Counted from the first letter of the stretch, positions 1-8,532 are shown. The stretch is DNA of 12,516 bases from Haemophilus parahaemolyticus (GCF_018373095.1 NZ_JAHAHT010000049.1:1-12516), one strand, 5' to 3'. Made by a program: numbers and translations. Notes: a model not told the origin generated them from the letters alone.

Positions 1-117
1 ATGAAAAGAATTGATAAAATTCACAATTACATTCTAGAACATTCGAAAAATTTTACTAAAGCAGAAATTCTTAATAATAATGGACCAACAGCACAAGAAC
101 ATTTTCAATTTTTTTAG
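1..117 (+). pseudogene. N-terminal fragment of a LevR/PRD-type transcriptional regulator
   Basis: An ATG at base 1 opens a 38-codon reading frame ending in TAG at 115-117. It begins MKRIDKIHNYILEHSKNF and continues through KAEILNNNGPTAQE. A basic start followed by a short helical segment and a 'G-T-A-Q-E' turn is what I recall at the N-terminal winged helix of sigma-54/PRD (LevR-like) regulators, where the recognition helix should come next. Here it stops at about residue 33 and is followed by HFQFF and a stop. The sequence after that point belongs to a BCCT transporter in another frame. I read this as the stump of a regulator gene cut by a deletion, rearrangement or contig join. The family assignment rests on a short stretch and on memory only. 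It could also be an unrelated small ORF. Confidence 0.35.
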
Positions 118-122
118 GCTTT

Positions 123-1946
123 TTGCTGATTCTTTCCGTCAGTAGTTTAGGGAATATTAAACTTGGCAATGATGAAGAAGAGCCTGAATTTGGATTCCTT
201 TCTTGGCTTGCAATGTTATTTGCAGCGGGAATGGGGGTTGGGTTGATGTTCTTTGGTGTGGCAGAACCATTGACACATTATCTCTCAGATATTACTAGCG
301 GCACAGCAGAACATCGTCAACAAGAAGCGATGCTACATACCTTATTCCACTGGGGAATTCACGCTTGGGCGGTGTATGGAATGATTGCTTTAGCTTTAGC
401 TTATTTCGGTTTCCGCTATAAACTGCCACTTGCATTGCGTTCTTGTTTCTACCCATTATTGAAAGATCGTATTAACGGCAAAGTAGGTGACGTCATTGAT
501 GTGATGTCATTGCTTGCGACTTTATTCGGTATTATTACAACCTTAGGTTTTGGTGCATCGCAATTAGGTGCGGGATTAACTCAATTAGGTTGGGCAAGTG
601 AAAATAGCTTTAGTTTACAGTTAATTGTTATTATCGTTGTCATGAGCTTAGCCATATTCTCTGCGATTTCAGGAGTAGGTAAAGGAGTAAAAATGCTGAG
701 CGAAATAAACCTAAGCTTAGCTTTCTTATTGCTAATTTTTGTTTTAGTAGCAGGACCAACTCTCTATTTATTATCGGCATTCAGTGATAACTTAGGCACG
801 TATCTTAGCCATTTAGTACAGTTAAGTTTCAAAACCTATACGTATGAACAAGAGCATACGAACTGGTTTAGCGGTTGGACAGTTCTTTATTGGTCATGGT
901 GGTGTTCTTGGGCGCCTTTTGTAGGCTTATTTATTGCTCGGATTTCAAAAGGACGTACAATTCGTGAATTTATTTTTGGTGTATTAGTCATTCCAAGTTT
1001 ATTTGGTGTACTTTGGTTTACCGCATTTGGTAATACTGCAATTTGGTTAAATAATGGGGAAGCCGCAGGTGCATTAGGTCAGCTGGTTTCATCACCAGAA
1101 TCTCTGTTGTTTAAATTTTTAGATTACTTACCCCTTTCAGCAGTAACAGGTATTGTAAGTTTATTGATTATTTCTTTATTCTTTATTACTTCGGCAGACT
1201 CAGGTATTTATGTACTGAATAATATTGCATCACGTGATAAAAGTTTAACCTCTCCTCGCTGGCAAGCAGTAATGTGGGGAGGAGTAATGTCTGTGGTAGC
1301 GATTGTCTTAATGCGCTCAGGCGGCTTAGCTAACCTACAAGCAATGACATTAATGGTATCTCTCCCATTTGCTATGTTAATGCTGATTATGTGTGTGAGC
1401 TTATGGAAAGGTTTAAATACAGATAAGAAATACTTTAGCACCAAAGTGAACCCAACCAGTATTTTCTGGACAGGTGAAAAATGGAAAGATCGTTTAGAGC
1501 AAATGATGAACCAAACGCAAGAGAAAGATATTTTACGCTTCCTCAAACATACTGCGTTACCTGCAATGCGTGAATTACGCCAAGAGCTAATTGGTAAATA
1601 TAATCTGAGTGTGTCGGTAAATACCTTGTTTGATCAAGATGAACCTGCAGTCGAATTAGTAATTCAAAAAGATGCAATGCGTGACTTTATGTACGGTATT
1701 AAATCTGTTAGCCGTGAAGTTTCAGAGCAGTTAATTAACGATGAAAACTTACCACATATTCAACATAGCACCACTTACGAACCTTACACTTATTTCTTTG
1801 ATGGTCGTGTTGGTTATGATGTGCAATATATGGATAAAAATGAGTTAATTGCGGATATGTTAAAACATTACGAACGTTATTTAACGTTATTAGATAATGT
1901 TGGACAAGAGTTAATGGCTCATGAACAAACAGAATTAGCAGAATAA
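123..1946 (+). CDS. BCCT-family (betaine/choline/carnitine-type) transporter, 5'-truncated
   Basis: This is a secondary transporter of the inner membrane for quaternary-ammonium compounds (choline, glycine betaine or carnitine), used in osmoprotection. Family marks are the glycine-rich segment AAGMGVGLMFFGVAEP near residues 34-49 and the BCCT signature GWTVLYWSWW at residues 251-260, followed by APFVGLFIARISKGRTIREF. A long hydrophilic C-terminal domain (about residues 430-607) resembles that of E. coli BetT (677 aa). Aligned from memory with BetT, about 60 residues are missing: all of TM1 and the start of TM2. Recognisable TM2 sequence (TFSIFLGFLLILSV) already begins near base 99, upstream of the first usable start (TTG at 123). 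No ribosome binding site precedes it, and the first in-frame ATG is at 213. The gene is probably non-functional as it stands. The exact substrate cannot be read from the sequence. Confidence 0.85.
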   Translation: MLILSVSSLGNIKLGNDEEEPEFGFLSWLAMLFAAGMGVGLMFFGVAEPLTHYLSDITSGTAEHRQQEAMLHTLFHWGIHAWAVYGMIALALAYFGFRYKLPLALRSCFYPLLKDRINGKVGDVIDVMSLLATLFGIITTLGFGASQLGAGLTQLGWASENSFSLQLIVIIVVMSLAIFSAISGVGKGVKMLSEINLSLAFLLLIFVLVAGPTLYLLSAFSDNLGTYLSHLVQLSFKTYTYEQEHTNWFSGWTVLYWSWWCSWAPFVGLFIARISKGRTIREFIFGVLVIPSLFGVLWFTAFGNTAIWLNNGEAAGALGQLVSSPESLLFKFLDYLPLSAVTGIVSLLIISLFFITSADSGIYVLNNIASRDKSLTSPRWQAVMWGGVMSVVAIVLMRSGGLANLQAMTLMVSLPFAMLMLIMCVSLWKGLNTDKKYFSTKVNPTSIFWTGEKWKDRLEQMMNQTQEKDILRFLKHTALPAMRELRQELIGKYNLSVSVNTLFDQDEPAVELVIQKDAMRDFMYGIKSVSREVSEQLINDENLPHIQHSTTYEPYTYFFDGRVGYDVQYMDKNELIADMLKHYERYLTLLDNVGQELMAHEQTELAE

Positions 1947-1967
1947 TTTTCGCTTTTAGTCTTTCAA

Positions 1968-2003
1968 AATACGGTTGAATTTTTTCAACCGTATTCTCTT
2001 TAT
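1968..2003 (+). terminator. Rho-independent terminator after the BCCT gene
   Basis: A perfect 12-bp stem (AATACGGTTGAA at 1968-1979, TTCAACCGTATT at 1984-1995) with a TTTT loop is followed by a T-rich stretch (CTCTTTATATTTT). It starts 22 bases after the transporter stop codon. The rest of the space up to uup (2004-2242) has no gene; it holds only a weak AT hairpin (TTACTA/TAGTAA, 2045-2060) and a possible promoter. Confidence 0.85.
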
Positions 2004-2130
2004 ATTTTAGGCGTTTTAAGCACACCTAATCTCTTTTTTATAGTTTACTATTTTTAGTAATGGGGGAATTTAGGTAAATTAATATTTAACCAAAGGTGAA
2101 TTAAACCAATCACTTCAAGGTATTGTCTCA

Positions 2131-2159
2131 TTGCTTTTTCGCTTTCTTTATTATTTATA
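2131..2159 (+). promoter_or_regulatory. Possible sigma-70 promoter for uup
   Basis: TTGCTT (2131-2136) lies 17 bases ahead of TTTATA (2154-2159), within the 3'-most 115 bases before the uup start. The match is moderate and the area is AT-rich, so chance resemblance is possible. The position, downstream of the preceding terminator, fits an independent uup transcript. Confidence 0.3.
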
Positions 2160-2242
2160 CATTACCATCAACATGTCCCCGCTTACCTCCCTCGTTCAAA
2201 TCTGATAAAATAACCAAATTTTTTCTTATTAACATCAACTTT

Positions 2243-4174
2243 ATGGCATTACTTAACCTATCAAACGCCTATTTAGGCTTCGGGGATTTTCCACTTTTAG
2301 ATCATACCGAATTACATATTGAACCTAATGAACGAGTCTGTTTAGTTGGACGCAATGGAGCGGGCAAATCAACGTTAATGAAAGTACTTGCAGGCGAAGT
2401 GCAATTAGACGATGGCAAGTTAATTTTTGAAAAAGACATCATTGTGACACGTCTTGAGCAAGATCCGCCACGTCATATTCAAGAAACTGTTTTCGAATAT
2501 GTTGCTGAAGGGATTGCACATTTAAGCGATCTTTTAAAGCAATATCACCACATTTCGCAACAAATGCTGACCAATTACAGCGATGAGTTATTAGCAAAAT
2601 TGTCACAAGTGCAAGCTCAGCTTGAGCACAACAATGGCTGGCAGTTTGAAAACCGCATCCAAGACACGCTGAAATTGTTAGAGCTTGATCCAGACAAAAA
2701 ACTCTGTGAACTTTCAGGTGGTTGGGTTCGCCGTGCTGCTCTTGCCCGTGCCTTGGTTGCCGATCCAGATATTCTGTTATTAGATGAACCAACCAACCAT
2801 TTAGATGTGGAAGCCATCACTTGGCTTGAAGATTTATTGCTCAATTTCAAAGGTTCGATCATCTTTATTTCGCACGACCGTTCATTTATCCGCAAAATGG
2901 CAACCCGTATTGTTGATTTAGATCGCGGTAAACTCGTCTCTTACCCAAGCAACTACGATCTCTATTTAGAAACCAAAGCAGAAGATTTACGTGTAGAAGC
3001 CTTGCAAAATGAGCTTTTCGATAAAAAACTCGCACAAGAAGAAGTGTGGATTCGCCAAGGCATTAAAGCCCGCCGCACGCGTAACGAAGGGCGAGTGCGA
3101 GCCTTGAAAAAGTTGCGTGAAGAGCGTCGCAACCGCCGTGAAGTGCAAGGTAAAGCTAAAATCCAGTTGGATACCACTGCTCGATCAGGCAAAATCGTGT
3201 TTGAAATTGAGCATGCCAGTTACGAAGTTGAAGGTAAAACCTTGCTGAAAGATTTTTCTGCGACTATTCAACGTGGCGATAAAATTGCGTTAGTGGGGCC
3301 AAACGGCTGTGGTAAAACCACCTTCATCAAACTGTTATTAGGTGAATTGCAACCTACTTCGGGTACCATTCGTTGTGGAACCAAATTAGATGTCGCTTAT
3401 TTCGACCAATACCGTGCCGAGTTAGATTTAGAAAAAACGGTGATGGACAACGTTGCCGATGGTAAACAAGATATTGAAGTAAACGGCGTAAAACGCCACG
3501 TGCTTGGCTATTTGCAAGATTTCTTATTTCCGCCAAAACGTGCAATGACGCCCGTTAAAGCCTTATCGGGCGGCGAGCGCAACCGTCTCTTATTGGCAAA
3601 ATTATTGCTCAAGCCCAATAACCTTCTGATTCTGGATGAACCAACCAATGACTTGGACGTGGAAACATTGGAATTATTGGAAGAACTGCTTGCCGATTAT
3701 CAAGGTACATTATTAATCGTCAGCCACGATCGTCAATTTATCGACAATACCGTGGAAGAGTGTTTCTTCTTTGAAGGCAACGGCGTATTAAATCAATATA
3801 TTGGTGGCTATTTTGATGCGAAGCAACAACAAGAAAATTACCATGCTAGCCAAGCTGTACAATCGCAAAATCAGAAGAAAAATGAACCGCTTGTAAGCGA
3901 ACTCGTAAAACAAGAAAAACCCAAAGCAGAAACGAAGAAAGTGAAGTTGTCGTATAAAGAACAACGTGAACTGGAAGAATTACCTGCGAAGATGGAAGCC
4001 CTTGAGGCAGATATTGACGCTTTGCAAACAGAGGTGAATTCTGCTGATTTCTTCAGCAAAGAAATCGCTTATACCCAAGAAAAATTACAAGCTCTCGCAG
4101 AGAAAGAAGCTGAACTTGAACAAGCTTTTGAACGCTGGGAAATGCTTGAGAATATTAAGAATGGGAATGTGTGA
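2243..4174 (+). CDS. uup: Uup, ABC-F family ATPase
   Basis: A soluble twin-ATPase ABC-F protein of 643 aa (E. coli Uup has 635). Members act on ribosomes or in 50S assembly, and Uup also affects precise transposon excision and branched-DNA processing. Domain 1 has Walker A GRNGAGKS (residues 36-43), signature LSGGW, Walker B ILLLDEPTNHLD and switch SHDRSFI. The interdomain linker carries WIRQGIKARRTRNEGRVRAL. Domain 2 has Walker A GPNGCGKT (352-359), signature LSGGERNRLLLAKLL, Walker B LLILDEPTNDLD and SHDRQF. The last ~100 residues are charged and predicted coiled coil, matching Uup's DNA-binding C-terminal domain (ending LEQAFERWEMLENIKNG). I chose ATG 2243 because MALLNLSNAYLGFGDFPLLD aligns with the family N-terminus. 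Forty in-frame codons upstream, back to a TTG at 2123, look like non-coding sequence. No good Shine-Dalgarno is visible. Confidence 0.97.
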   Translation: MALLNLSNAYLGFGDFPLLDHTELHIEPNERVCLVGRNGAGKSTLMKVLAGEVQLDDGKLIFEKDIIVTRLEQDPPRHIQETVFEYVAEGIAHLSDLLKQYHHISQQMLTNYSDELLAKLSQVQAQLEHNNGWQFENRIQDTLKLLELDPDKKLCELSGGWVRRAALARALVADPDILLLDEPTNHLDVEAITWLEDLLLNFKGSIIFISHDRSFIRKMATRIVDLDRGKLVSYPSNYDLYLETKAEDLRVEALQNELFDKKLAQEEVWIRQGIKARRTRNEGRVRALKKLREERRNRREVQGKAKIQLDTTARSGKIVFEIEHASYEVEGKTLLKDFSATIQRGDKIALVGPNGCGKTTFIKLLLGELQPTSGTIRCGTKLDVAYFDQYRAELDLEKTVMDNVADGKQDIEVNGVKRHVLGYLQDFLFPPKRAMTPVKALSGGERNRLLLAKLLLKPNNLLILDEPTNDLDVETLELLEELLADYQGTLLIVSHDRQFIDNTVEECFFFEGNGVLNQYIGGYFDAKQQQENYHASQAVQSQNQKKNEPLVSELVKQEKPKAETKKVKLSYKEQRELEELPAKMEALEADIDALQTEVNSADFFSKEIAYTQEKLQALAEKEAELEQAFERWEMLENIKNGNV

Positions 4175-4180
4175 AAATCT

Positions 4181-4215
4181 ATCACCGCTTGTTTAAAGCA
4201 AGCGGTGATTTTTAA
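4181..4215. terminator. Shared bidirectional terminator of uup and sppA, built from paired uptake-signal cores
   Basis: A perfect 11-bp stem (ATCACCGCTTG at 4181-4191, CAAGCGGTGAT at 4199-4209) with a 7-base loop is followed by TTTTTAATTT. It starts 7 bases after the uup stop and lies 23 bases beyond the sppA stop on the other strand. The left arm holds a perfect reverse-strand uptake core (ACCGCTTGT, 4184-4192), and the right arm holds a one-mismatch copy (GCAAGCGGT). Inverted uptake-sequence pairs that double as terminators are a known Pasteurellaceae habit. Confidence 0.88.
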
Positions 4216-4231
4216 TTTATTACCTTATCCG

Positions 4232-6097
4232 TTATTTTACCGTCCCACACTGCAAACAATACAAATAACGATATTGTGGATCATTAAATTTTGCAAAAGT
4301 TTGAGCAAAATCGTCCGCTTGTTTGGCGATCGGAAGGTTTAACCATTTGGCAAAGCTGACTTGCATTTTGCTGTTTAAACTGCGTGAAAGTTCGGCAAAA
4401 AGAGACTCATCACGGTCGCCAAACCATTGTGGCACCAATTTTTCGTAAGCTGGTGTGTCTTCTGAGCGTTGTTGTTTCAGCAACTCGCTCATTGCATATA
4501 ATGCATCATCAAAATCGCCAAGTTGGTCTACTAATCCTTTCTCTTTGGCAACCGCACCTAACCAAACTTGCCCTTGGGCGATTTTATCTACATCGGCTTT
4601 GGTAATGTTACGCCCACGGCTGACCAAATCTAAAAACTCGCGGTAGCCTTGTTCCACGCTCATTTGAATCAGCATTTTCTGCTCTTCAGATAACGGTTTT
4701 AAACTACTAATTTCCGCTAATGGTGAGGTGGCAATACCATCTTCTCGTATGCCTAAATTTTTCGCGGTTTTTTCTAAATTGAACATCACACCAAAGATGC
4801 CAATTGAGCCTGTAAGCGTGTTTTTGTCGGCTAAAATTTTATCGCTAGTTGCTGCAATCCAATAGCCGCCTGATGCAGCCATTCCACCCATAGAGCTTAC
4901 TACAGGGATGCCTGATTTTTGGATCGCCTCCACTTCTTGGCGAATCAGTTCCGAAGCTAAGGCACTGCCACCAGGGCTGTTGATACGGAGCACTAATCCT
5001 CGTACGCTTTTATCTTGCTTCACTTTTTGCAGTTGAGCAATGATGGTGTCTGCCCCCGCTGTGTTTTCTAGGCTTTCACCCATTGTGATTTCGCCCTCAA
5101 TATTGACTACAGCGATTTTGTTTTCACCTTTGCGATTAAATCTATCAACTAGACCGCTTGCGTAATCTTGGTAATCAATGGATTTGAATCCTTTTTCGTC
5201 GTCTGCTCCGAATTTATCCGCGAGTGCTTGACGAATTTCCGCTTGACTGTTGATATGGGTCACGAATTGTTGCTTTAACGCAAAATCAGCTTCATTGCCT
5301 TGTGTTTGTTTTCGCATCTCAATCAGTTTATCTAATGGCGGTACGATATTTTCGGCATAAATTTTTCGATTTTCTGCCAATTTCTCTTTTACATTTTGCC
5401 ACATTGGATACAACCAAGCGGTCGCATTTTGCTTGGCTTCTGCAGACATGTCATCGCGAATCAATGGCTCGACGGCAGATTTGTAAGTGCCCACACGGAA
5501 AATATATGGCGTTGCTTCAATTTTGTCGAATAACGATTTGAAATAGAGTGTGCTATATTTCAAGCCTTCCAACTCCACCGCACCAGCGTTGTTGAGGTAA
5601 ATTTGATCGGCAAAGCTCGCCAAATAATATTGTTTTTGGCTAAAACTGTGACCAATTGCAATCACGGGTTTGCCTGATGCTTGGAAATCTTTGATTAGCT
5701 TGCCAAGATAATCGAGCGAAGGATAATCTCCGCCTTCGAATTTGGCGAGATCTAATACCAATCCTGTAATTTTTTCATCAACTTTCGCTTGACGAATGGC
5801 GTTCGCAACGTCAAAAGTAGAGTATTTTTGCGGTTGCTCGTTGCCCATTTCGGCTTCTAACAAGCGGTAGAAATCGGGGTATTCTTCGCGATTATCTGCC
5901 AAATAACCATTTAAATTGAGCACTAACGCACCGTGGTCAAAGGTCGACATGGCTTCAGTTTCAGCCTTGCCGTTAAATGAACTGAGCAATGACACAAAAG
6001 CAAAGCTGATCATTACGAACAGTAGGAAGAAGAGTGTTATAACGCCTTCACGGATACAACGGAACACGCGGTAGAGTGCTTTAAGTAGCTTTAACAT
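4232..6097 (-). CDS. sppA: Signal peptide peptidase SppA, 67K type
   Basis: A membrane-bound serine protease that degrades cleaved signal peptides in the inner membrane, facing the periplasm; 621 aa (E. coli 618). An N-terminal anchor spans about residues 18-40 (GVITLFFLLFVMISFAFVSLL). The protein is a tandem duplication, as expected for the 67K type. The N-terminal half supplies the general-base lysine in RVGTYKSAVEPLIRDDMS (K206; E. coli K209). The C-terminal half supplies the nucleophile in SSMGGMAASGGYWIA (S409, same number as E. coli), preceded by RINSPGGSALASELIRQEV. The end RYLYCLQCGTVK is the usual cysteine-bearing tail. The gene runs opposite to its neighbours: it converges on uup and diverges from galE across 106 bases. 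The ribosome binding site is weak (TGAGAT before the ATG). All key residues are present, so it should be active. Confidence 0.96.
   Translation of the reverse strand: MLKLLKALYRVFRCIREGVITLFFLLFVMISFAFVSLLSSFNGKAETEAMSTFDHGALVLNLNGYLADNREEYPDFYRLLEAEMGNEQPQKYSTFDVANAIRQAKVDEKITGLVLDLAKFEGGDYPSLDYLGKLIKDFQASGKPVIAIGHSFSQKQYYLASFADQIYLNNAGAVELEGLKYSTLYFKSLFDKIEATPYIFRVGTYKSAVEPLIRDDMSAEAKQNATAWLYPMWQNVKEKLAENRKIYAENIVPPLDKLIEMRKQTQGNEADFALKQQFVTHINSQAEIRQALADKFGADDEKGFKSIDYQDYASGLVDRFNRKGENKIAVVNIEGEITMGESLENTAGADTIIAQLQKVKQDKSVRGLVLRINSPGGSALASELIRQEVEAIQKSGIPVVSSMGGMAASGGYWIAATSDKILADKNTLTGSIGIFGVMFNLEKTAKNLGIREDGIATSPLAEISSLKPLSEEQKMLIQMSVEQGYREFLDLVSRGRNITKADVDKIAQGQVWLGAVAKEKGLVDQLGDFDDALYAMSELLKQQRSEDTPAYEKLVPQWFGDRDESLFAELSRSLNSKMQVSFAKWLNLPIAKQADDFAQTFAKFNDPQYRYLYCLQCGTVK
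5860..5868 (+). repeat. DNA uptake signal core, Apl type
   Basis: Perfect ACAAGCGGT inside sppA. One-mismatch copies in the same gene lie at about 4313-4321, 5153-5161 and 5413-5421. Confidence 0.75.
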
Positions 6098-6203
6098 AGG
6101 GATCTCAGAGTGAAAAAATGAGTGACTAAATTAGCACAAAATCAAAGATTATTTAATAAAACCAAGGTAAAATAAGCCAAATTATTCATACAAGGAGTTT
6201 TTT

Positions 6204-7220
6204 ATGGCAATTTTAGTGACTGGTGGTGCAGGTTATATCGGCTCGCATACTATTGTTGAATTATTGAATACAAACCGAGAAGTGGTGGTTTTGGATAATT
6301 TAAGCAATTCATCTGAAATTTCACTTGAGCGTGTTGAAAAAATCACGGGCAAAAAAGTGCCTTTTTACAAAGGTGATGTGTTAGACCGTGATATTTTACG
6401 CAAAATTTTTGCAGAAAATAAAATTGAATCGGTGATCCATTTCGCAGGTTTAAAAGCAGTGGGAGAAAGTGTGCGTGAGCCATTGCGTTATTATCAAAAT
6501 AATGTGACAGGCTCAATTGTATTAGTCGAAGAGATGCTCAAAGCGGGCGTGAATACGATTGTATTCAGCTCATCAGCAACGGTGTATGGCGATCCGCAAA
6601 TTATTCCAATTGTAGAATCTTGCCCTGTAGGTGGCACAACCAACCCATACGGCACATCAAAATATATGGTAGAACGTATTTTAGAAGATACGGTAAAAGC
6701 ATTCCCACAATTGAGTGCAGTAATCTTACGTTATTTCAACCCAGTCGGTGCCCATTCAAGCGGCTTAATTGGTGAAGATCCAAACGGTATTCCAAACAAC
6801 TTGCTACCATACATCAGCCAAGTGGCGGTGGGTAAATTGAAAGAACTCTCTGTATTCGGTAGCGACTACGATACCCACGATGGTACAGGCGTACGTGACT
6901 ATATTCACGTGGTAGATTTAGCGTTAGGTCACTTAAAAGCGTTAGAAAAACACCAAGATGATGCAGGTTGTCACATCTATAACCTTGGCACGGGCGTGGG
7001 CTACTCTGTGTTAGATATGGTTAAAGCGTTTGAAAAAGCGAATAATATTGAAGTGCCATACAAGTTAGTCGATCGCCGTCCAGGGGATATTGCGACTTGC
7101 TATTCAAATCCGAAAAAAGCGTGGGAAGAGCTAGGCTGGAAAACACAACACGGCTTAGATGAAATGATGCGTGATACGTGGAATTGGCAAAAAAATAACC
7201 CGAATGGGTATAAGGGATAA
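6204..7220 (+). CDS. galE: UDP-glucose 4-epimerase GalE
   Basis: A cytoplasmic NAD-dependent enzyme interconverting UDP-glucose and UDP-galactose; in Pasteurellaceae it supplies UDP-galactose for lipooligosaccharide and other glycans as well as the Leloir pathway. Length 338 aa, equal to E. coli. The Rossmann glycine motif GGAGYIGSH is at residues 7-15. The catalytic set is S124 (in FSSSATVYGD), Y149 and K153 (NPYGTSKYMVER), numbered as in E. coli. The start is well supported: AAGGAG at 6192-6197 lies 6 bases before the ATG. It stands alone, without galT, galK or galM beside it, which fits a role in surface-sugar synthesis rather than an inducible galactose operon. A weak promoter candidate lies upstream (TTAGCA 6131, TTTAAT 6152, spacing only 15), too poor to list separately. 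Confidence 0.97.
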   Translation: MAILVTGGAGYIGSHTIVELLNTNREVVVLDNLSNSSEISLERVEKITGKKVPFYKGDVLDRDILRKIFAENKIESVIHFAGLKAVGESVREPLRYYQNNVTGSIVLVEEMLKAGVNTIVFSSSATVYGDPQIIPIVESCPVGGTTNPYGTSKYMVERILEDTVKAFPQLSAVILRYFNPVGAHSSGLIGEDPNGIPNNLLPYISQVAVGKLKELSVFGSDYDTHDGTGVRDYIHVVDLALGHLKALEKHQDDAGCHIYNLGTGVGYSVLDMVKAFEKANNIEVPYKLVDRRPGDIATCYSNPKKAWEELGWKTQHGLDEMMRDTWNWQKNNPNGYKG

Positions 7221-7272
7221 TTTTCTTATTTCTATAAGCTAGAGTGCTATTTTCTTATCAGAAAAAATATCT

Positions 7273-7312
7273 TAGCCTAGTGTGCTCGCACCCTAGGCTA
7301 TGATTCGTTTTT
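7273..7312 (+). terminator. Probable galE terminator hairpin
   Basis: TAGCCTAG (7273-7280) pairs perfectly with CTAGGCTA (7293-7300). Inside the loop GTGC and GCAC can pair further after one mismatch. A TTTTT run follows 6 bases later, so the T-tract is somewhat displaced. It sits between galE and mnmA, 53 bases after the galE stop. Confidence 0.55.
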
Positions 7313-7358
7313 ATTATAACCAAATGTGCTTCGCCTTAACCGAAGTTACGGGAGAACT

Positions 7359-8513
7359 ATGTTAAATTCAAACACTTACAACCAATACTTTCCAACCTTA
7401 ACCTCCGAACAACTTGCCGAAAACGCTAAGAAAAAAGTGATTATCGGTATGTCGGGCGGTGTGGATTCCTCTGTTTCTGCGTTTATTCTTCAACAACAAG
7501 GCTATCAAGTCGAAGGCTTGTTTATGAAAAATTGGGAAGAAGATGACGACACGGATTACTGCACCGCTGCGGCAGATTTAGCCGATGCACAAGCGGTAGC
7601 GGATAAATTGGGGATGAAACTGCATAAAATTAACTTTGCGGCGGAATACTGGGATAATGTTTTCGAACATTTTTTAAGCGAATATAAAGCGGGTCGCACG
7701 CCGAACCCTGATATTTTGTGCAACAAAGAGATCAAATTCAAAGCCTTTTTAGAGTATGCGGCTGAAGATTTAGGGGCAAATTATATTGCCACAGGGCATT
7801 ATGTTCGCCGTAGTGGGGACGATGCCAATGCACAATTATTACGTGGTTTAGATGAAAATAAAGACCAAAGTTACTTTCTCTATGCGTTAAATAAAAAACA
7901 GATTGGGCAAAGTTTATTTCCAGTGGGTGAAATTGAAAAGCCGATTGTGCGCAAAATTGCTGAAGATCTTGGTTTAGCTACAGCGAAGAAAAAAGATTCC
8001 ACAGGGATCTGCTTTATCGGCGAACGCAAATTTAAAGACTTTCTAGCCCGCTTTCTACCTGCTCAACCAGGTGAAATTCGCACCGTGGACGGTAAAGTGG
8101 TTGGTCACCACGATGGTTTGATGTACCACACTCTCGGTCAGCGTAAAGGTTTAGGCATTGGCGGCGTAAAAGGCTTGAGCGAAGATCCGTTTTATGTAGT
8201 GGAAAAAGATTTAATCAATAATGTATTAGTAGTTGCACAAGGACATGATAATTCTGCCTTGCTTTCAACCGGCTTAATTGCCTCACAATTGACGTGGGTA
8301 GATATGCAACCGCTGCATGAAAACTTACGCTGCACAGTGAAAACGCGTTACCGCCAAGCGGATATTCCGTGTGAAATTCAACCGCTTGATGACAACACCA
8401 TCAAAGTGATTTTTGATGAGCCACAAATCGCTGTAACACCAGGTCAATCCGCTGTGTTCTACTTGGGCGAAGTTTGCTTAGGTGGCGGCATTATTGAAAC
8501 GCAAATTAAATAG
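7359..8513 (+). CDS. mnmA: tRNA-specific 2-thiouridylase MnmA
   Basis: Transfers sulfur to position 2 of the wobble uridine (s2U34) in tRNA-Lys, -Glu and -Gln, using ATP to adenylate the uridine and persulfide sulfur relayed from IscS through Tus proteins. Length 384 aa from ATG 7359. The PP-loop ATP-binding motif MSGGVDSS is at residues 31-38. The catalytic cysteine is C121 in NPDILCNKEIKF and the second, persulfide-forming cysteine is C218 in STGICFIG; their spacing of 97 equals that of E. coli (C102, C199). The central HTLGQRKGLGIGG motif is also present. I chose ATG 7359 because GGGAGA lies 4 bases before it. An in-frame start at 7326 would add 11 residues with no ribosome binding site. 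trmL follows after 19 bases, so the two are probably co-transcribed. Confidence 0.97.
   Translation: MLNSNTYNQYFPTLTSEQLAENAKKKVIIGMSGGVDSSVSAFILQQQGYQVEGLFMKNWEEDDDTDYCTAAADLADAQAVADKLGMKLHKINFAAEYWDNVFEHFLSEYKAGRTPNPDILCNKEIKFKAFLEYAAEDLGANYIATGHYVRRSGDDANAQLLRGLDENKDQSYFLYALNKKQIGQSLFPVGEIEKPIVRKIAEDLGLATAKKKDSTGICFIGERKFKDFLARFLPAQPGEIRTVDGKVVGHHDGLMYHTLGQRKGLGIGGVKGLSEDPFYVVEKDLINNVLVVAQGHDNSALLSTGLIASQLTWVDMQPLHENLRCTVKTRYRQADIPCEIQPLDDNTIKVIFDEPQIAVTPGQSAVFYLGEVCLGGGIIETQIK
7589..7597 (+). repeat. DNA uptake signal core, Apl type
   Basis: Perfect ACAAGCGGT inside mnmA, encoding part of the alanine-rich stretch DAQAVAD. Confidence 0.75.
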
Positions 8514-8532
8514 CGAAAAAAGTGAGACGAAA

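Noticed and set aside
1208..1546. Minus-strand open frame of 112 codons inside the BCCT gene
   Set aside because: Lies wholly within a strongly conserved coding region on the other strand and has no family features; a shadow frame.
2045..2060. TTACTA/TAGTAA hairpin between the BCCT gene and uup
   Set aside because: Only 6 A-T-rich pairs, no T-tract; likely chance in AT-rich DNA.
2123..2242. In-frame upstream extension of uup by 40 residues from a TTG
   Set aside because: The extra residues do not resemble the Uup family N-terminus; the family start matches ATG 2243.
7329..7345. CTTCG/CGAAG inverted repeat just before the mnmA ribosome binding site
   Set aside because: Five base pairs only and not reaching the ribosome binding site; too weak to call a riboswitch or attenuator.
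7326..7358. Alternative start of mnmA 11 codons upstream
   Set aside because: No ribosome binding site there, whereas GGGAGA precedes ATG 7359.
8482..8532. Alternative start of trmL overlapping mnmA
   Set aside because: The family N-terminus MLDIVLYEPEIPQN begins at 8533; the extension is out-of-frame mnmA coding sequence.
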